Assembly: GCA_965199055.1 (NCBI GenBank)
Contig: CBDAQR010000004.1
Coordinates: 1,364,001 to 1,428,000 of the forward strand
Direction: 5' to 3'
Source of the DNA: CBDAQR01 sp965199055
GTDB lineage: Bacteria; Pseudomonadota; Gammaproteobacteria; Pseudomonadales; Halieaceae
DNA length: 64,000 bases
Of the stretch, positions 43,252 through 51,192 are shown in pieces. A model generated the notes under the pieces. It was not told the DNA's origin and did no database searches. It worked only from the letters and a program-made list of their open reading frames with translations. Every line of letters starts with the position of its first letter. The stretch's first letter is position 1. Both the position numbers and the translations under genes were made by a program.

Positions 43252-44038
43252 GCTGATTCAGGCCGCGCTCCTGGCTTTGGTCCAGGGGCTGACGGAGTTT
43301 CTACCTATTTCCAGCTCGGCGCACCTGATACTGCCAGGGCTTCTACTTGGCTGGCAGGACCAAGGTCTGGTCTTTGATGTAGCGGTTCACCTGGGTACAT
43401 TGCTCGCCGTTGTGATTTACTTTCGACATACGTTGTTCCGGCTCACTGCCGGCTCGATGGCTGCTATGAGTCAACGTTGCTGGAACGCAGAGGTTTCCCT
43501 TGTCGCGAGTCTAGCGATTGCCACTTTGCCGATCGCGTTGGTGGGCTTGTTGGTCGGGGATTGGGTGGAAAATGAGTTACGCAACCTGCCGGTTATTGCT
43601 GTCGCGACTATCGGTTTTGGATTGTTGCTCGCGGCGGCTGATTATTATGCTCGGGGTGATGCAGAGCTAAGCCCGCTAAAGGCGCTGTGGATTGGTATGG
43701 CTCAGGTGCTGGCCTTGGTGCCTGGTACCTCGCGCTCCGGAGTGACGATCACGGCAGCACTGATGTGTGGCCTGCATCGAGAGGCCGCCACGCGATTCTC
43801 GTTCTTGCTGGCGATCCCCGCGATCTTTGGCGCGTCTTGCCTGCAACTGGTAAGACTAATGCAGAGCGAGCATGCCATTAATTGGCCGCTTCTGGCGGTG
43901 GCAGTGCTGGTCTCTGCAGTCGCTGCGTTTCTGACCATACGTTGGTTCCTGGCGCTGGTGCAGCGAATCGGTTTTATGCCATTTGTTGTCTACCGTTGTG
44001 TGCTGGGGCTGTTTCTTATTTTTATCTGGATAGGGTGA
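43244..44038 (+). CDS. uppP: undecaprenyl-diphosphatase UppP (BacA)
   Basis: UppP (264 residues) dephosphorylates undecaprenyl diphosphate to recycle the lipid carrier for cell-wall synthesis. It is an inner-membrane protein with about eight helices. The two signature blocks are GLTEFLPISSSAHLIL and VPGTSRSGVTITAAL, holding the catalytic Glu and Arg residues. GTG 43244 lies in the tsaB stop region. The next gene starts five bases downstream. Confidence 0.96.
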   Translation: MDELIQAALLALVQGLTEFLPISSSAHLILPGLLLGWQDQGLVFDVAVHLGTLLAVVIYFRHTLFRLTAGSMAAMSQRCWNAEVSLVASLAIATLPIALVGLLVGDWVENELRNLPVIAVATIGFGLLLAAADYYARGDAELSPLKALWIGMAQVLALVPGTSRSGVTITAALMCGLHREAATRFSFLLAIPAIFGASCLQLVRLMQSEHAINWPLLAVAVLVSAVAAFLTIRWFLALVQRIGFMPFVVYRCVLGLFLIFIWIG

Positions 44039-44042
44039 AGCT

Positions 44043-44906
44043 ATGCGAGTTGCGTTTATAGGTCTCGGGGTAATGGGTTATCCCATGGCTGGCCACTTAA
44101 GCCAGGCGGGATTCGATGTGGCAGTCTACAACCGCGACAATACCAAAGCGCAGCGCTGGCACGAACAGTACGGGGGCAGGGTGGGCTCAACTCCGGCCAG
44201 TGCTGCTGAGGGTGCGAAGCTCATCATGATGTGTGTCGGCAATGACGACGACGTGCGCTCGGTGAGCTATGGCGATGACGGAATTCTCGCCGGTATGCAA
44301 GCCGGCTCGATCCTGATTGACCATACAACGGTGTCTGCGGGCCTGGCCCGTGAGCTGGAGCAGGCCTGTATTATGCAAAATGCAGGCTTTCTTGATGCAC
44401 CCGTGTCGGGCGGTCAGGCCGGTGCAGAGAATGGACAATTAACGATCATGGTGGGTGGTGAGGAGGCGACCTTCGATGAAGCGATGCCGGTGCTGGCCTC
44501 TTACGCGCGCTGTGTGCGCCTGCTAGGGGCGTCTGGGAGTGGCCAGTTGGCCAAGATGGTCAACCAGGTGTGTATTGCCGGTGTTGTTCAAGGCTTGGCC
44601 GAAGCTTTGCACTTTGCAGAGAGCGCGGGCCTGAATGCTGCCGCCGTCGTGGAAGTGATATCTCAGGGTGCAGCCCAGAGCTGGCAAATGGAAAATCGCT
44701 ATCAGACGATGCTGGCAGGCGAATATGAACACGGTTTTGCCGTCGACTGGATGCGCAAAGATTTGGCAATTGTGCTGGAGGAGGCGTCGCGGCTCGGCCT
44801 CGATTTACAACTCACCCAATTAGTGGACGGGTTTTACGGGGACGTACAGGCAATGGGCGGTGGGCGCTGGGATACCTCCAGTCTGCTGGCACGCCTTAAG
44901 CGATGA
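44043..44906 (+). CDS. NAD(P)-dependent beta-hydroxyacid dehydrogenase (GarR/MmsB-like)
   Basis: A 287-residue member of the 3-hydroxyisobutyrate/tartronate-semialdehyde dehydrogenase family. The N-terminal Rossmann motif is FIGLGVMGYPMAGHL, the substrate loop DAPVSGGQAGAENGQLTIMVGG (split: DAPVSGGQAGAENG), and the catalytic lysine lies in GSGQLAKMVNQ. The actual substrate cannot be told from sequence. It sits between uppP and the DUF3524 glycosyltransferase without a clear pathway link. Confidence 0.9.
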   Translation: MRVAFIGLGVMGYPMAGHLSQAGFDVAVYNRDNTKAQRWHEQYGGRVGSTPASAAEGAKLIMMCVGNDDDVRSVSYGDDGILAGMQAGSILIDHTTVSAGLARELEQACIMQNAGFLDAPVSGGQAGAENGQLTIMVGGEEATFDEAMPVLASYARCVRLLGASGSGQLAKMVNQVCIAGVVQGLAEALHFAESAGLNAAAVVEVISQGAAQSWQMENRYQTMLAGEYEHGFAVDWMRKDLAIVLEEASRLGLDLQLTQLVDGFYGDVQAMGGGRWDTSSLLARLKR

Positions 44907-44926
44907 CGCTCCCACGGATGCGATAA

Positions 44927-46018
44927 GTGCGAATTCTGCTGCTATCGGCGTATGAGGCTGACAGTCATCGCCATTGGCGCCTACAACTCGAGCAGGGCTT
45001 GCCGGAACACTCCTGGACGCATTTAACGTTGCCACCGCGCCACTTTAGTTGGCGTTTGCGAGGTAATGCACTGTATTGGGCGACTGAGCAGCGTGAAACG
45101 CTGTCGGCGGGTTACGATCTATTGCTGGCCACTTCGATGGTGGATCTGGCGTGTTTACGAGGCCTCTCACCCGCACTCGCCGCTGTGCCGAGCATTCTGT
45201 ACTTTCACGAGAATCAGTTTGATTACCCTGCGAATGTCCAACAGCAGGGCCAGCTGGAGGCGCAGATGGTGAGCATTTACAGTGCTCTAGCAGCGGATCA
45301 ACTGGTGTTTAATTCCAAGTTCAATTGCGATGGTTTTGTCGCGGGTGTCGACCATTTGCTGACAAAACTCCCAGATTTCGTACCCAACGGATTAGGGCAA
45401 GCGCTGCGAGAGAAGAGTTGTGTTTTGCCGGTGCCCGTTAGCGACGCGACGGGGCCCAGGCGGGAGCGCGCGCATGGCCCTCTGCAAATCGTTTGGAATC
45501 ATCGCTGGGAGTACGACAAGGGGCCGCTCGCGCTCCTGGAGCTGACTGAAGCAATGCTGGCGGTACCACTGGATTTCACGTTGCACCTGGTTGGCAGGCA
45601 GTTTCGCGATAAGCCCGAGGAACTGCTAAAGGTCGAAGCGCTGCTGCTTTGCGCGGATCGGCTGGGAACCTGTGGCTATGTGGAATCGCGTGATGAATAC
45701 GAAGACTTACTGCGATCCTGCGATGTCGTCCTGTCGACTGCGTTGCACGATTTTCAGGGGCTGTCAGTTATAGAGGCCTGCGGCGCTGGATGCACTCCGC
45801 TACTACCCAATCGCTTGGTATACCCCGAGTGGTTTGAGGCCGACTTCCTCTACGACGACGTGGTGGGAGCGGTATCTGCCTTGCAGCGCAGCGCCGCCTT
45901 AAAATCGAGTGGCGAGGATTTGCCTACAGTCGATGTGAGTCGCTTCGGCCCGCAGCGGCTTCTGCCTGAGTACGAAGCGCTATTTCATAGCCAGTGCGGA
46001 CACAACTGCGTATCATAG
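44927..46018 (+). CDS. DUF3524 glycosyltransferase, tRNA-queuosine alpha-mannosyltransferase-like
   Basis: A 363-residue GT-B protein resembling eukaryotic QTMAN (GTDC1), which transfers mannose to queuosine in tRNA-Asp. Shared blocks are ILYFHENQFDYP (residues 91-102), VFNSKFNCDGF, IVWNHRWEYDKGP near 190, GYVESRDEY, STALHDFQGLSVIEA and PNRLVYPEWF. The N-terminal half is DUF3524 and the C-terminal half is glycosyltransferase group 1. The start codon is GTG 44927 with a weak Shine-Dalgarno. queA and tgt, which make queuosine-tRNA, lie 5 kb downstream. Substrate and sugar are inferred from the family, and no bacterial activity is assumed. Confidence 0.85.
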   Translation: MRILLLSAYEADSHRHWRLQLEQGLPEHSWTHLTLPPRHFSWRLRGNALYWATEQRETLSAGYDLLLATSMVDLACLRGLSPALAAVPSILYFHENQFDYPANVQQQGQLEAQMVSIYSALAADQLVFNSKFNCDGFVAGVDHLLTKLPDFVPNGLGQALREKSCVLPVPVSDATGPRRERAHGPLQIVWNHRWEYDKGPLALLELTEAMLAVPLDFTLHLVGRQFRDKPEELLKVEALLLCADRLGTCGYVESRDEYEDLLRSCDVVLSTALHDFQGLSVIEACGAGCTPLLPNRLVYPEWFEADFLYDDVVGAVSALQRSAALKSSGEDLPTVDVSRFGPQRLLPEYEALFHSQCGHNCVS

Positions 46019-46050
46019 GCGCCGATTTTTGAGGACCCACAGGATCACTG

Positions 46051-47058
46051 ATGGCAAAGCAGCGGGTATTAACCGGTATTACCACCACCGGCACACCACA
46101 CCTTGGTAATTACGTCGGTGCCATCAGGCCCGCCATTCAATCGAGTCTGGATGATGCCGTCGACGGCTTCTATTTTCTGGCGGATTATCATGCGCTGATC
46201 AAGGCCGATGACCCGGACAAAGTCCGGCAGTCGAGCAAGGAAGTGGCCGCGACCTGGCTGGCGCTGGGTTTAGATACTGATAAAGCAACATTTTACAGGC
46301 AGAGTGATGTGCCTGAGATTATGGAGCTGACGTGGGTACTGAACTGTAATGCCGCAAAGGGTTTAATGAATAGGGCGCATGCCTACAAGGCTGCCGTGCA
46401 AGTGAATCAGGATGCCGGTGAAGACCCTGATTTCGGTATTACTATGGGCTTGTTCAGCTACCCGGTGCTGATGGCTGCGGACATTCTCATGTTCAATGCA
46501 CACGATATTCCCGTCGGTCGCGACCAAATTCAGCATGTTGAAATGGCACGCGACATCGCCCAGCGTTTTAACCACAACTTCGCCGAGGTGTTTACGCTGC
46601 CGACTGCCATCGTCGACGATAGTGTTGCAGTTTTGCAGGGGCTGGACGGCCGCAAGATGAGTAAAAGCTACAACAACACCATTCCGCTGTTTGAAACCGA
46701 GAAGCGTCTGCAAAAGTCGATTAATAAGATCAAGACCAACTTGTTAGAGCCGGGTGAACCTAAAGACCCTGCGGATTCTACAGTCTTCCAGGTATGGGAA
46801 GCCTTTGCCACGCCGGAGCAGGTAGAAGAGATGCGCGCTGAATTTGCCGCGGGTATCGCCTGGGGTGAAGCTAAAAAACGCTTGTTTGCGCTGATCAATG
46901 AAGAGCTGGCACCGGCCCGCGAGCGCTACCATGAGCTGATGGAGAACCCGGCCTTTATTGGGGACGAGCTGCAAAAAGGTGCGTTAAAGGCGCGCGCCGT
47001 GGCTTCAGAAACCCTGGCAAAGGTGCGCGACGCGGTCGGTATCGGCAAGCTGGTTTAA
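46051..47058 (+). CDS. trpS: tryptophanyl-tRNA synthetase
   Basis: TrpS (335 residues) charges tRNA-Trp. The class I motifs are TGTPHLGNYVGA (HIGH equivalent) and GRKMSKSYNNT (KMSKS). NAAKGLMNRAHAYKAA and DIPVGRDQIQHVEMARD are further family blocks. The GAGGACCC before the ATG gives a fair Shine-Dalgarno. It converges with the TonB receptor gene, overlapping by four bases. Confidence 0.98.
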   Translation: MAKQRVLTGITTTGTPHLGNYVGAIRPAIQSSLDDAVDGFYFLADYHALIKADDPDKVRQSSKEVAATWLALGLDTDKATFYRQSDVPEIMELTWVLNCNAAKGLMNRAHAYKAAVQVNQDAGEDPDFGITMGLFSYPVLMAADILMFNAHDIPVGRDQIQHVEMARDIAQRFNHNFAEVFTLPTAIVDDSVAVLQGLDGRKMSKSYNNTIPLFETEKRLQKSINKIKTNLLEPGEPKDPADSTVFQVWEAFATPEQVEEMRAEFAAGIAWGEAKKRLFALINEELAPARERYHELMENPAFIGDELQKGALKARAVASETLAKVRDAVGIGKLV

Positions 47059-49091
47059 GGCGAGAAGCGGTACTCGATGTGGCCGAACACGGAGCGCTCT
47101 TCGCCCACGAAGTAACGGTAATTGCCGAAGCCGAAATCGGCGCGTTCGGCGTAATCTTCATCGGTTAAATTCACTACCCGCACACCAGCGTGAATTCGCT
47201 CAGTGAGCTTCGCACTGATGCGCAGATTGAACAATTCGTGACCGTCGTACTCGTGGTTGTTGTCTGGCTCCAGGTAGTAGTTGTCCATATGCACCCACTC
47301 CAGCTCGGCCCGGTAATCTGGCCAGAAATTCCAACCGAGGCGCAGGCTGCCGAAATTGTCGGGTGCGGTGTCGATGCGATTGCCCTCTATCTGGCCACTG
47401 CTGCCGAGTAAGCTAATGTCGTCTGCATACTCGTGCCGCTGTACGGTGGCATCCAGCGCCAGGTCCCAGTCTTCAAGGAAGCGCCAGCGTAATGTGGCAT
47501 CCAGACCATAGTGTTCTGTGCTGGCACCGCTCACGTTGCGGCGGTTCGCGTCCTGAAAGATGACCTCATCCTTTTCCATGTAGTAGCTGGCCAGCTCGTA
47601 CTCGAAGTTCTCCAAACTGCCGCGAAAACCCAGCTCTATGCTGTCGAGTTCCTCTGAGTCGAGGTCAGCGGATTCCTGTCCGTTCTGCAGGCGATAGAGT
47701 TCCGTGGCCTGCGGAGCACGAAAGCCGGTGGAAGCTCGCACAAACACAGCGTGATTTGGGTGATAGTCAAATAGCAGCCCCAGATTGAACGACCAGTTAT
47801 TGAAATCGTCGTCACGATCAGAAGGGCGATAAAAACGACAGGCGCTTGCGCTAGGCTCGCAGGCGGGGCCATCTTCGGTGCGGTTGTCGTACTCGTACTC
47901 GTTATACTCATAGCGTAAACCAGCGCTCAGATTCCACTGGCGGGCGAAGTCCCAGTCGACCTGGGTCCAGGCCGCCGCCGCAATGGCATCGACCTGGTAG
48001 TCATAGTGCACGCCCTGAGGTTGATTAGGGCTGAAAGGCTCATCCTGGGTCTCCTTGAGCCAGGCGTCGGTCACATCCAGGTCTATACCCGAAACGAGGT
48101 CGATCCAGGTGGCGCTGTGGTAGTACTTGCTATTGAGACCAAAGCTCTCCGCGCCATTTTCTTCCGTCGACTGCCAGGGTAGGAAGTGCTGCAGAAACTC
48201 CATGTCGTTATCGCGCCAGTAGGGCGTGAAAACCAGCCTTGAACCCTCATCGCGTGGCACGGTAATGGTGGACTGGAAGTGCTGAGAATCCGCTTCCCGA
48301 TACGCTTCCGGGTTGGGATTTTCCTTCTTGCGATCGGAGTCCTCGTAGGCTTTGTAGCCCTGAATGAAACCTGCGGTGTCCTGATCCAGATCGGTAAAGC
48401 GTAGGATGCTATCGACATCAAAACCGTCACCATCATAGGTGTGGCGCAGTGTGCCTTTGTACTGATCGTAGCCGGAGGAATCCTTGTAGCCATCATCGGT
48501 AGCCGCGTTGGCAGCTACCATCACGCCGTGTTGCCCGAAAGTGTCGCTAAATTGGTACTTGCCACGCCAGTAGCTATTCGGGCCAGCTTCCACCGCCAAT
48601 GATTGAAACTGCTCCTCGGTGGGCGCGGGGCTGATAATGTTGACCAGGCCGTGCATTGCGCCAGAGCCATACAGGGCGGTAGCGGGGCCTTTTAAAACCT
48701 CGATCTTGGCTGCCTGTTCAGTATTTGCATCAAATAATTGATTGACGTTGCAGAAGCCGGGTGCGCGCAGGGAGATGCCATCGCCGGCCATAAAAAAGGC
48801 GCCGCAGCTGCCCGCGCCGGTCAGCACCGGAGAGCGCAGCGCAGTAAGGCTTTCCTGTCCAATGCCGCGCGATATCCAGGTACCGGATATGCGCTGGAAT
48901 ATCTCGTTCGGGTGCACCTGACGCACAATTTCCAGGTCTTCTTCGCTAATCGCTGCCGCACTCAGGGGTAGCTCCAGACGCGTGTCTGGTTGCTGAGTGG
49001 CGGTAACGATGATGTGTTCCAGTAGCTCCTCGCTATTGGCGCGTGAAACGCCCAGAAGGAGCACAAAGGGTAATGCGTGTATTGGTCTCAT
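47055..49091 (-). CDS. TonB-dependent outer-membrane receptor
   Basis: A 678-residue receptor. A signal peptide covers about residues 1-19, then a TonB box-like EHIIVTATQQ, a plug domain (to about residue 155) with IEVLKGPATALYGSGAMHGLVN, and a 22-strand barrel ending in FGHIEYRFSP with terminal aromatic pattern. The plug has two cysteines (GSCGAFF and GFCNVNQLFD) that may form a disulfide. The substrate is unknown. It is divergent from a lipoprotein gene across 94 bases. ATG 49091 is chosen, since an upstream in-frame codon lacks a signal-like start. Confidence 0.92.
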   Translation of the reverse strand: MRPIHALPFVLLLGVSRANSEELLEHIIVTATQQPDTRLELPLSAAAISEEDLEIVRQVHPNEIFQRISGTWISRGIGQESLTALRSPVLTGAGSCGAFFMAGDGISLRAPGFCNVNQLFDANTEQAAKIEVLKGPATALYGSGAMHGLVNIISPAPTEEQFQSLAVEAGPNSYWRGKYQFSDTFGQHGVMVAANAATDDGYKDSSGYDQYKGTLRHTYDGDGFDVDSILRFTDLDQDTAGFIQGYKAYEDSDRKKENPNPEAYREADSQHFQSTITVPRDEGSRLVFTPYWRDNDMEFLQHFLPWQSTEENGAESFGLNSKYYHSATWIDLVSGIDLDVTDAWLKETQDEPFSPNQPQGVHYDYQVDAIAAAAWTQVDWDFARQWNLSAGLRYEYNEYEYDNRTEDGPACEPSASACRFYRPSDRDDDFNNWSFNLGLLFDYHPNHAVFVRASTGFRAPQATELYRLQNGQESADLDSEELDSIELGFRGSLENFEYELASYYMEKDEVIFQDANRRNVSGASTEHYGLDATLRWRFLEDWDLALDATVQRHEYADDISLLGSSGQIEGNRIDTAPDNFGSLRLGWNFWPDYRAELEWVHMDNYYLEPDNNHEYDGHELFNLRISAKLTERIHAGVRVVNLTDEDYAERADFGFGNYRYFVGEERSVFGHIEYRFSP

Positions 49092-49185
49092 GGGGTCCGA
49101 ATTGTATAGCGAAAGCGGGCGCTGGCCCAACCAAAATAGCTCGGCTACACTAGACCCGTTAGCGCTACCTTCAAGGAGATATCGA

Positions 49186-49890
49186 ATGCGAGCGACTCAA
49201 CTGGCCAGCCTCTTGGCTCTAGTGTTTTTTCTGTCGGCCTGCGCCGGTCAGCAAACGACGAAGCGAACGGCCCCGGAAAAAGGTGATCCGGACTACTTCA
49301 AGGTTCGAGATTCCATGGCAGACGAAGTCTTTGTTAATCGAGATGTCGCCAAGACAGACTTTGTCGACAATATTCGCCGCATTTATATCGCTCCTGCCAA
49401 TACGTCCCGCACGCAAATTATTCAGCCCCACGGCGTGCGCGCCAGTGATATCGATGCCTGGGACATGAGCGACGTTGAAGAGGAGGTGTTACAAAACAAA
49501 TTCTCCAAGGAAATGACGGCGGCGCTGGAAGTCGACGATGCGTTTCACGTCACCCACCGTCGGGAAACCGCGCAGGCCGCGCTGTATGCTCGGGTGATTG
49601 CGGTACACCCGTATCAGCCGCGTAGTGTCGTGGAAGCCGGCGGCAAAGGTGGTGGAGCCGTGACGATGTCCTTTGCCATTGTTGATCCTACCGATGGTAC
49701 CGTCATGGTCCGTATGCTGGATTCCAAGTCCACGGACGATATTTGGGCATTTCACAATATCGATAGCGATAAGACTGCTCTTGATTTGATCTTTAATGCC
49801 TGGGGTAACCAGATCCGCCGTAGCCTGTTGTTCCTGCAGGGTCGCTTGGATGCCACGCCGCCCCCGGTGCAGCTCAAACCTCAAAGCTAA
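49186..49890 (+). CDS. DUF3313-like outer-membrane lipoprotein
   Basis: A 234-residue lipoprotein. The signal sequence MRATQLASLLALVFFLSAC ends with the lipobox LSAC, giving Cys19 after cleavage; residue +2 is Ala, so outer-membrane sorting is likely. A mature domain with VDNIRRIYIAPANTSR, MTMSFAIVDPTDG-like repeats and HNIDSDKTALDLIF resembles DUF3313-type lipoproteins, but the family call is tentative. AAGGAGAT precedes the ATG. It is followed directly by a GNAT gene, and it faces away from the TonB receptor. Confidence 0.75.
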   Translation: MRATQLASLLALVFFLSACAGQQTTKRTAPEKGDPDYFKVRDSMADEVFVNRDVAKTDFVDNIRRIYIAPANTSRTQIIQPHGVRASDIDAWDMSDVEEEVLQNKFSKEMTAALEVDDAFHVTHRRETAQAALYARVIAVHPYQPRSVVEAGGKGGGAVTMSFAIVDPTDGTVMVRMLDSKSTDDIWAFHNIDSDKTALDLIFNAWGNQIRRSLLFLQGRLDATPPPVQLKPQS

Positions 49891-50427
49891 ATGCAGCTGG
49901 GCGGGTTGGCGCCGGAACAGATTCCGGAAGCAATAGACTTTTACGCCCGCGTATTTGCCGCATCTGAAGGCGAAGAAGAGGGCGCCTCTATCGGCGCTCT
50001 TGTAGCCGATCTTTTTGGCTCCACTGCCGCATCCGATCTACATGTCTTTGCCGCGCAAGATAGCGGCCGTCTGGCTGGCTGCATACTCTTCAGTCGCATG
50101 AGCGTGCCCGGTGGCGCGACTGCCTTTATTCTCTCTCCCGTCGCGGTGGCAACCGCTCAGCAGGGCACAGGCATTGGGCAGGAGCTGATTAACTATGGCA
50201 TCGGTCAGCTCAAAGAGGCAGGTGCCGAGTTGCTATTCACTTACGGTGATCCCCGTTATTACTGCAAAGTCGGTTTTCAGCAAATTAGTGAAGACGTAAT
50301 ACAGGCGCCGCAACCCCTGTCGATGCCGTTCGGCTGGCAGGCGCAGTCGCTGACCGCCGAGGAGATAAAGCCGCTGAAAGGTGATACGCAGTGCGTGCCG
50401 GCGCTGGATAAGCCCGAGTACTGGTAA
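49891..50427 (+). CDS. GNAT family N-acetyltransferase
   Basis: A 178-residue acetyltransferase. The motif A region reads VATAQQGTGIGQELINYGIGQL (Q/R-x-x-G-x-G-like), followed by LFTYGDPRYYCKVGFQQIS, which resembles YhbS-type proteins. It starts on the base after the lipoprotein stop, so the two are coupled. Substrate unknown. Confidence 0.82.
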   Translation: MQLGGLAPEQIPEAIDFYARVFAASEGEEEGASIGALVADLFGSTAASDLHVFAAQDSGRLAGCILFSRMSVPGGATAFILSPVAVATAQQGTGIGQELINYGIGQLKEAGAELLFTYGDPRYYCKVGFQQISEDVIQAPQPLSMPFGWQAQSLTAEEIKPLKGDTQCVPALDKPEYW

Positions 50428-50434
50428 TCGAGAG

Positions 50435-50521
50435 TGGTACCGGAGGCCGGACTCGAACCGGCACGCTTTTAAGGGCGGGGGATTTTGAATCCCCTGTGTC
50501 TACCAATTTCACCACTCCGGC
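50435..50521 (-). tRNA. tRNA-Leu(CAA)
   Basis: An 87-nt type II tRNA. The 5' GCCGGAG pairs with 3' CTCCGGT (one G-U) and an encoded ACCA end follows. The anticodon stem is GGGGA/TCCCC with loop TTCAAAA, so the anticodon is CAA, reading UUG. A variable arm (GCCCTTAAAAGCG) and the T-loop GGTTCGAGTCC are present. It is transcribed opposite to the acidic-protein gene. Confidence 0.97.
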
Positions 50522-50548
50522 ACATAGGGGTGTGAAACGAGACCGGCG

Positions 50549-50578
50549 ATTCTAAATCAAGCGGGCCTGCGTGCACAA
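50549..50578 (-). promoter_or_regulatory. promoter of tRNA-Leu
   Basis: On the minus strand TTGTGC (50578-50573) and TAGAAT (50554-50549) are 18 bases apart. The GC-rich discriminator (CGCCGG) is typical of stable RNA promoters. The predicted start is near 50542. Confidence 0.55.
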
Positions 50579-50587
50579 GATTTTCCC

Positions 50588-50615
50588 TTGTTATTTAACG
50601 ATTTACCTGTACACT
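50588..50615 (+). promoter_or_regulatory. promoter of the acidic-protein gene
   Basis: TTGTTA (50588-50593), 16 bases and TACACT (50610-50615) form a sigma-70-like promoter with a GC-rich discriminator. The predicted start is near 50622, before the ATG at 50679. Confidence 0.55.
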
Positions 50616-50678
50616 GCGCGCCTGATTCTGGGGGCTGCCCCCGTTTGACACTCTGAGTATCTACAGGAGAAAAGACAG

Positions 50679-51119
50679 ATGGCAATGAAAGTTGTAAAGA
50701 AGACTGACGAGTACACCATTTTTCAGCGTGGCGATGAGCGTTACGCAGTGAAGGATGCCAACAAGAAGCCGATTAATGGCGACGAGAAGGTTCGCATCCT
50801 GGTTGAAGAAGGCCTGCTGAAAGTGGCCCTGCCGCCGGAGCCTGAGCCCGAGGTAGAAGAAGCCTCGGAAGAAGAAGCTGGCGAAGAGGTCGAAGCGGCC
50901 GCAGACGAAGCACCTGCGGAAGAGGCTGCTGAAGAAGCTCCTGCTGAGGAAGAAGCACCTGCCGAAGAAGCTGCAGCAGAAGAGCCTGCGGCTGAGGAAG
51001 AGGCCCCTGCGGAAGAAGCCGCAGAAGAGGCACCCGCCGAGGAAGAAGCTCCCGCGGAAGAGCCTGCTGCCGAAGAGGAAGCACCTGCTGAGGAAGCCGA
51101 AGAAGACGAAGACAAGTAA
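50679..51119 (+). CDS. small protein with acidic Ala/Pro/Glu repeat tail
   Basis: A 146-residue protein in two parts. Residues 1-50 (KVVKKTDEYTIFQRGDERYA..) form a short folded-looking domain seen in marine gammaproteobacterial hypotheticals. Residues 52-146 are almost only Glu, Ala and Pro in repeats such as APAEEEAPAEEA. No function is known. The tail could be an intrinsically disordered spacer or a histone-like counter-charge. It has its own promoter and a strong terminator, so it is monocistronic and probably well expressed. GGAGA nine bases before the ATG supports the start at 50679. Confidence 0.85.
   Translation: MAMKVVKKTDEYTIFQRGDERYAVKDANKKPINGDEKVRILVEEGLLKVALPPEPEPEVEEASEEEAGEEVEAAADEAPAEEAAEEAPAEEEAPAEEAAAEEPAAEEEAPAEEAAEEAPAEEEAPAEEPAAEEEAPAEEAEEDEDK
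50830..51115 (+). repeat. degenerate repeats encoding the APAEEEAPAEEA-type tail
   Basis: GAAGAAGCACCTGCCGAAGA-type units recur imperfectly through the 3' half of the acidic-protein gene. Variable codon choice suggests the acidic protein sequence is kept while DNA identity drifts. Confidence 0.7.
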
Positions 51120-51138
51120 TCTTCCCGCGGTTTTCGAA

Positions 51139-51163
51139 AAGCCGGCCTTGTGCCGGCTTTTTT
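51139..51163 (+). terminator. rho-independent terminator of the acidic-protein gene
   Basis: GCCGGC (51141-51146) pairs with GCCGGC (51152-51157) around CTTGT, preceded by AA and followed by T6 (51158-51163). Confidence 0.92.
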
Positions 51164-51192
51164 CGTTTCGGGACGTGTAAAATCTTTCCACC

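Noticed and set aside
47055..49091. OprC-like copper receptor assignment
   Set aside because: The plug cysteine region lacks the CxxxM spacing expected for OprC copper binding, so no substrate is claimed.
50435..50521. tRNA-Leu as integration site of a genomic island
   Set aside because: No integrase, phage genes or direct repeat of the tRNA end is nearby; XerD at 60577 is the housekeeping recombinase.
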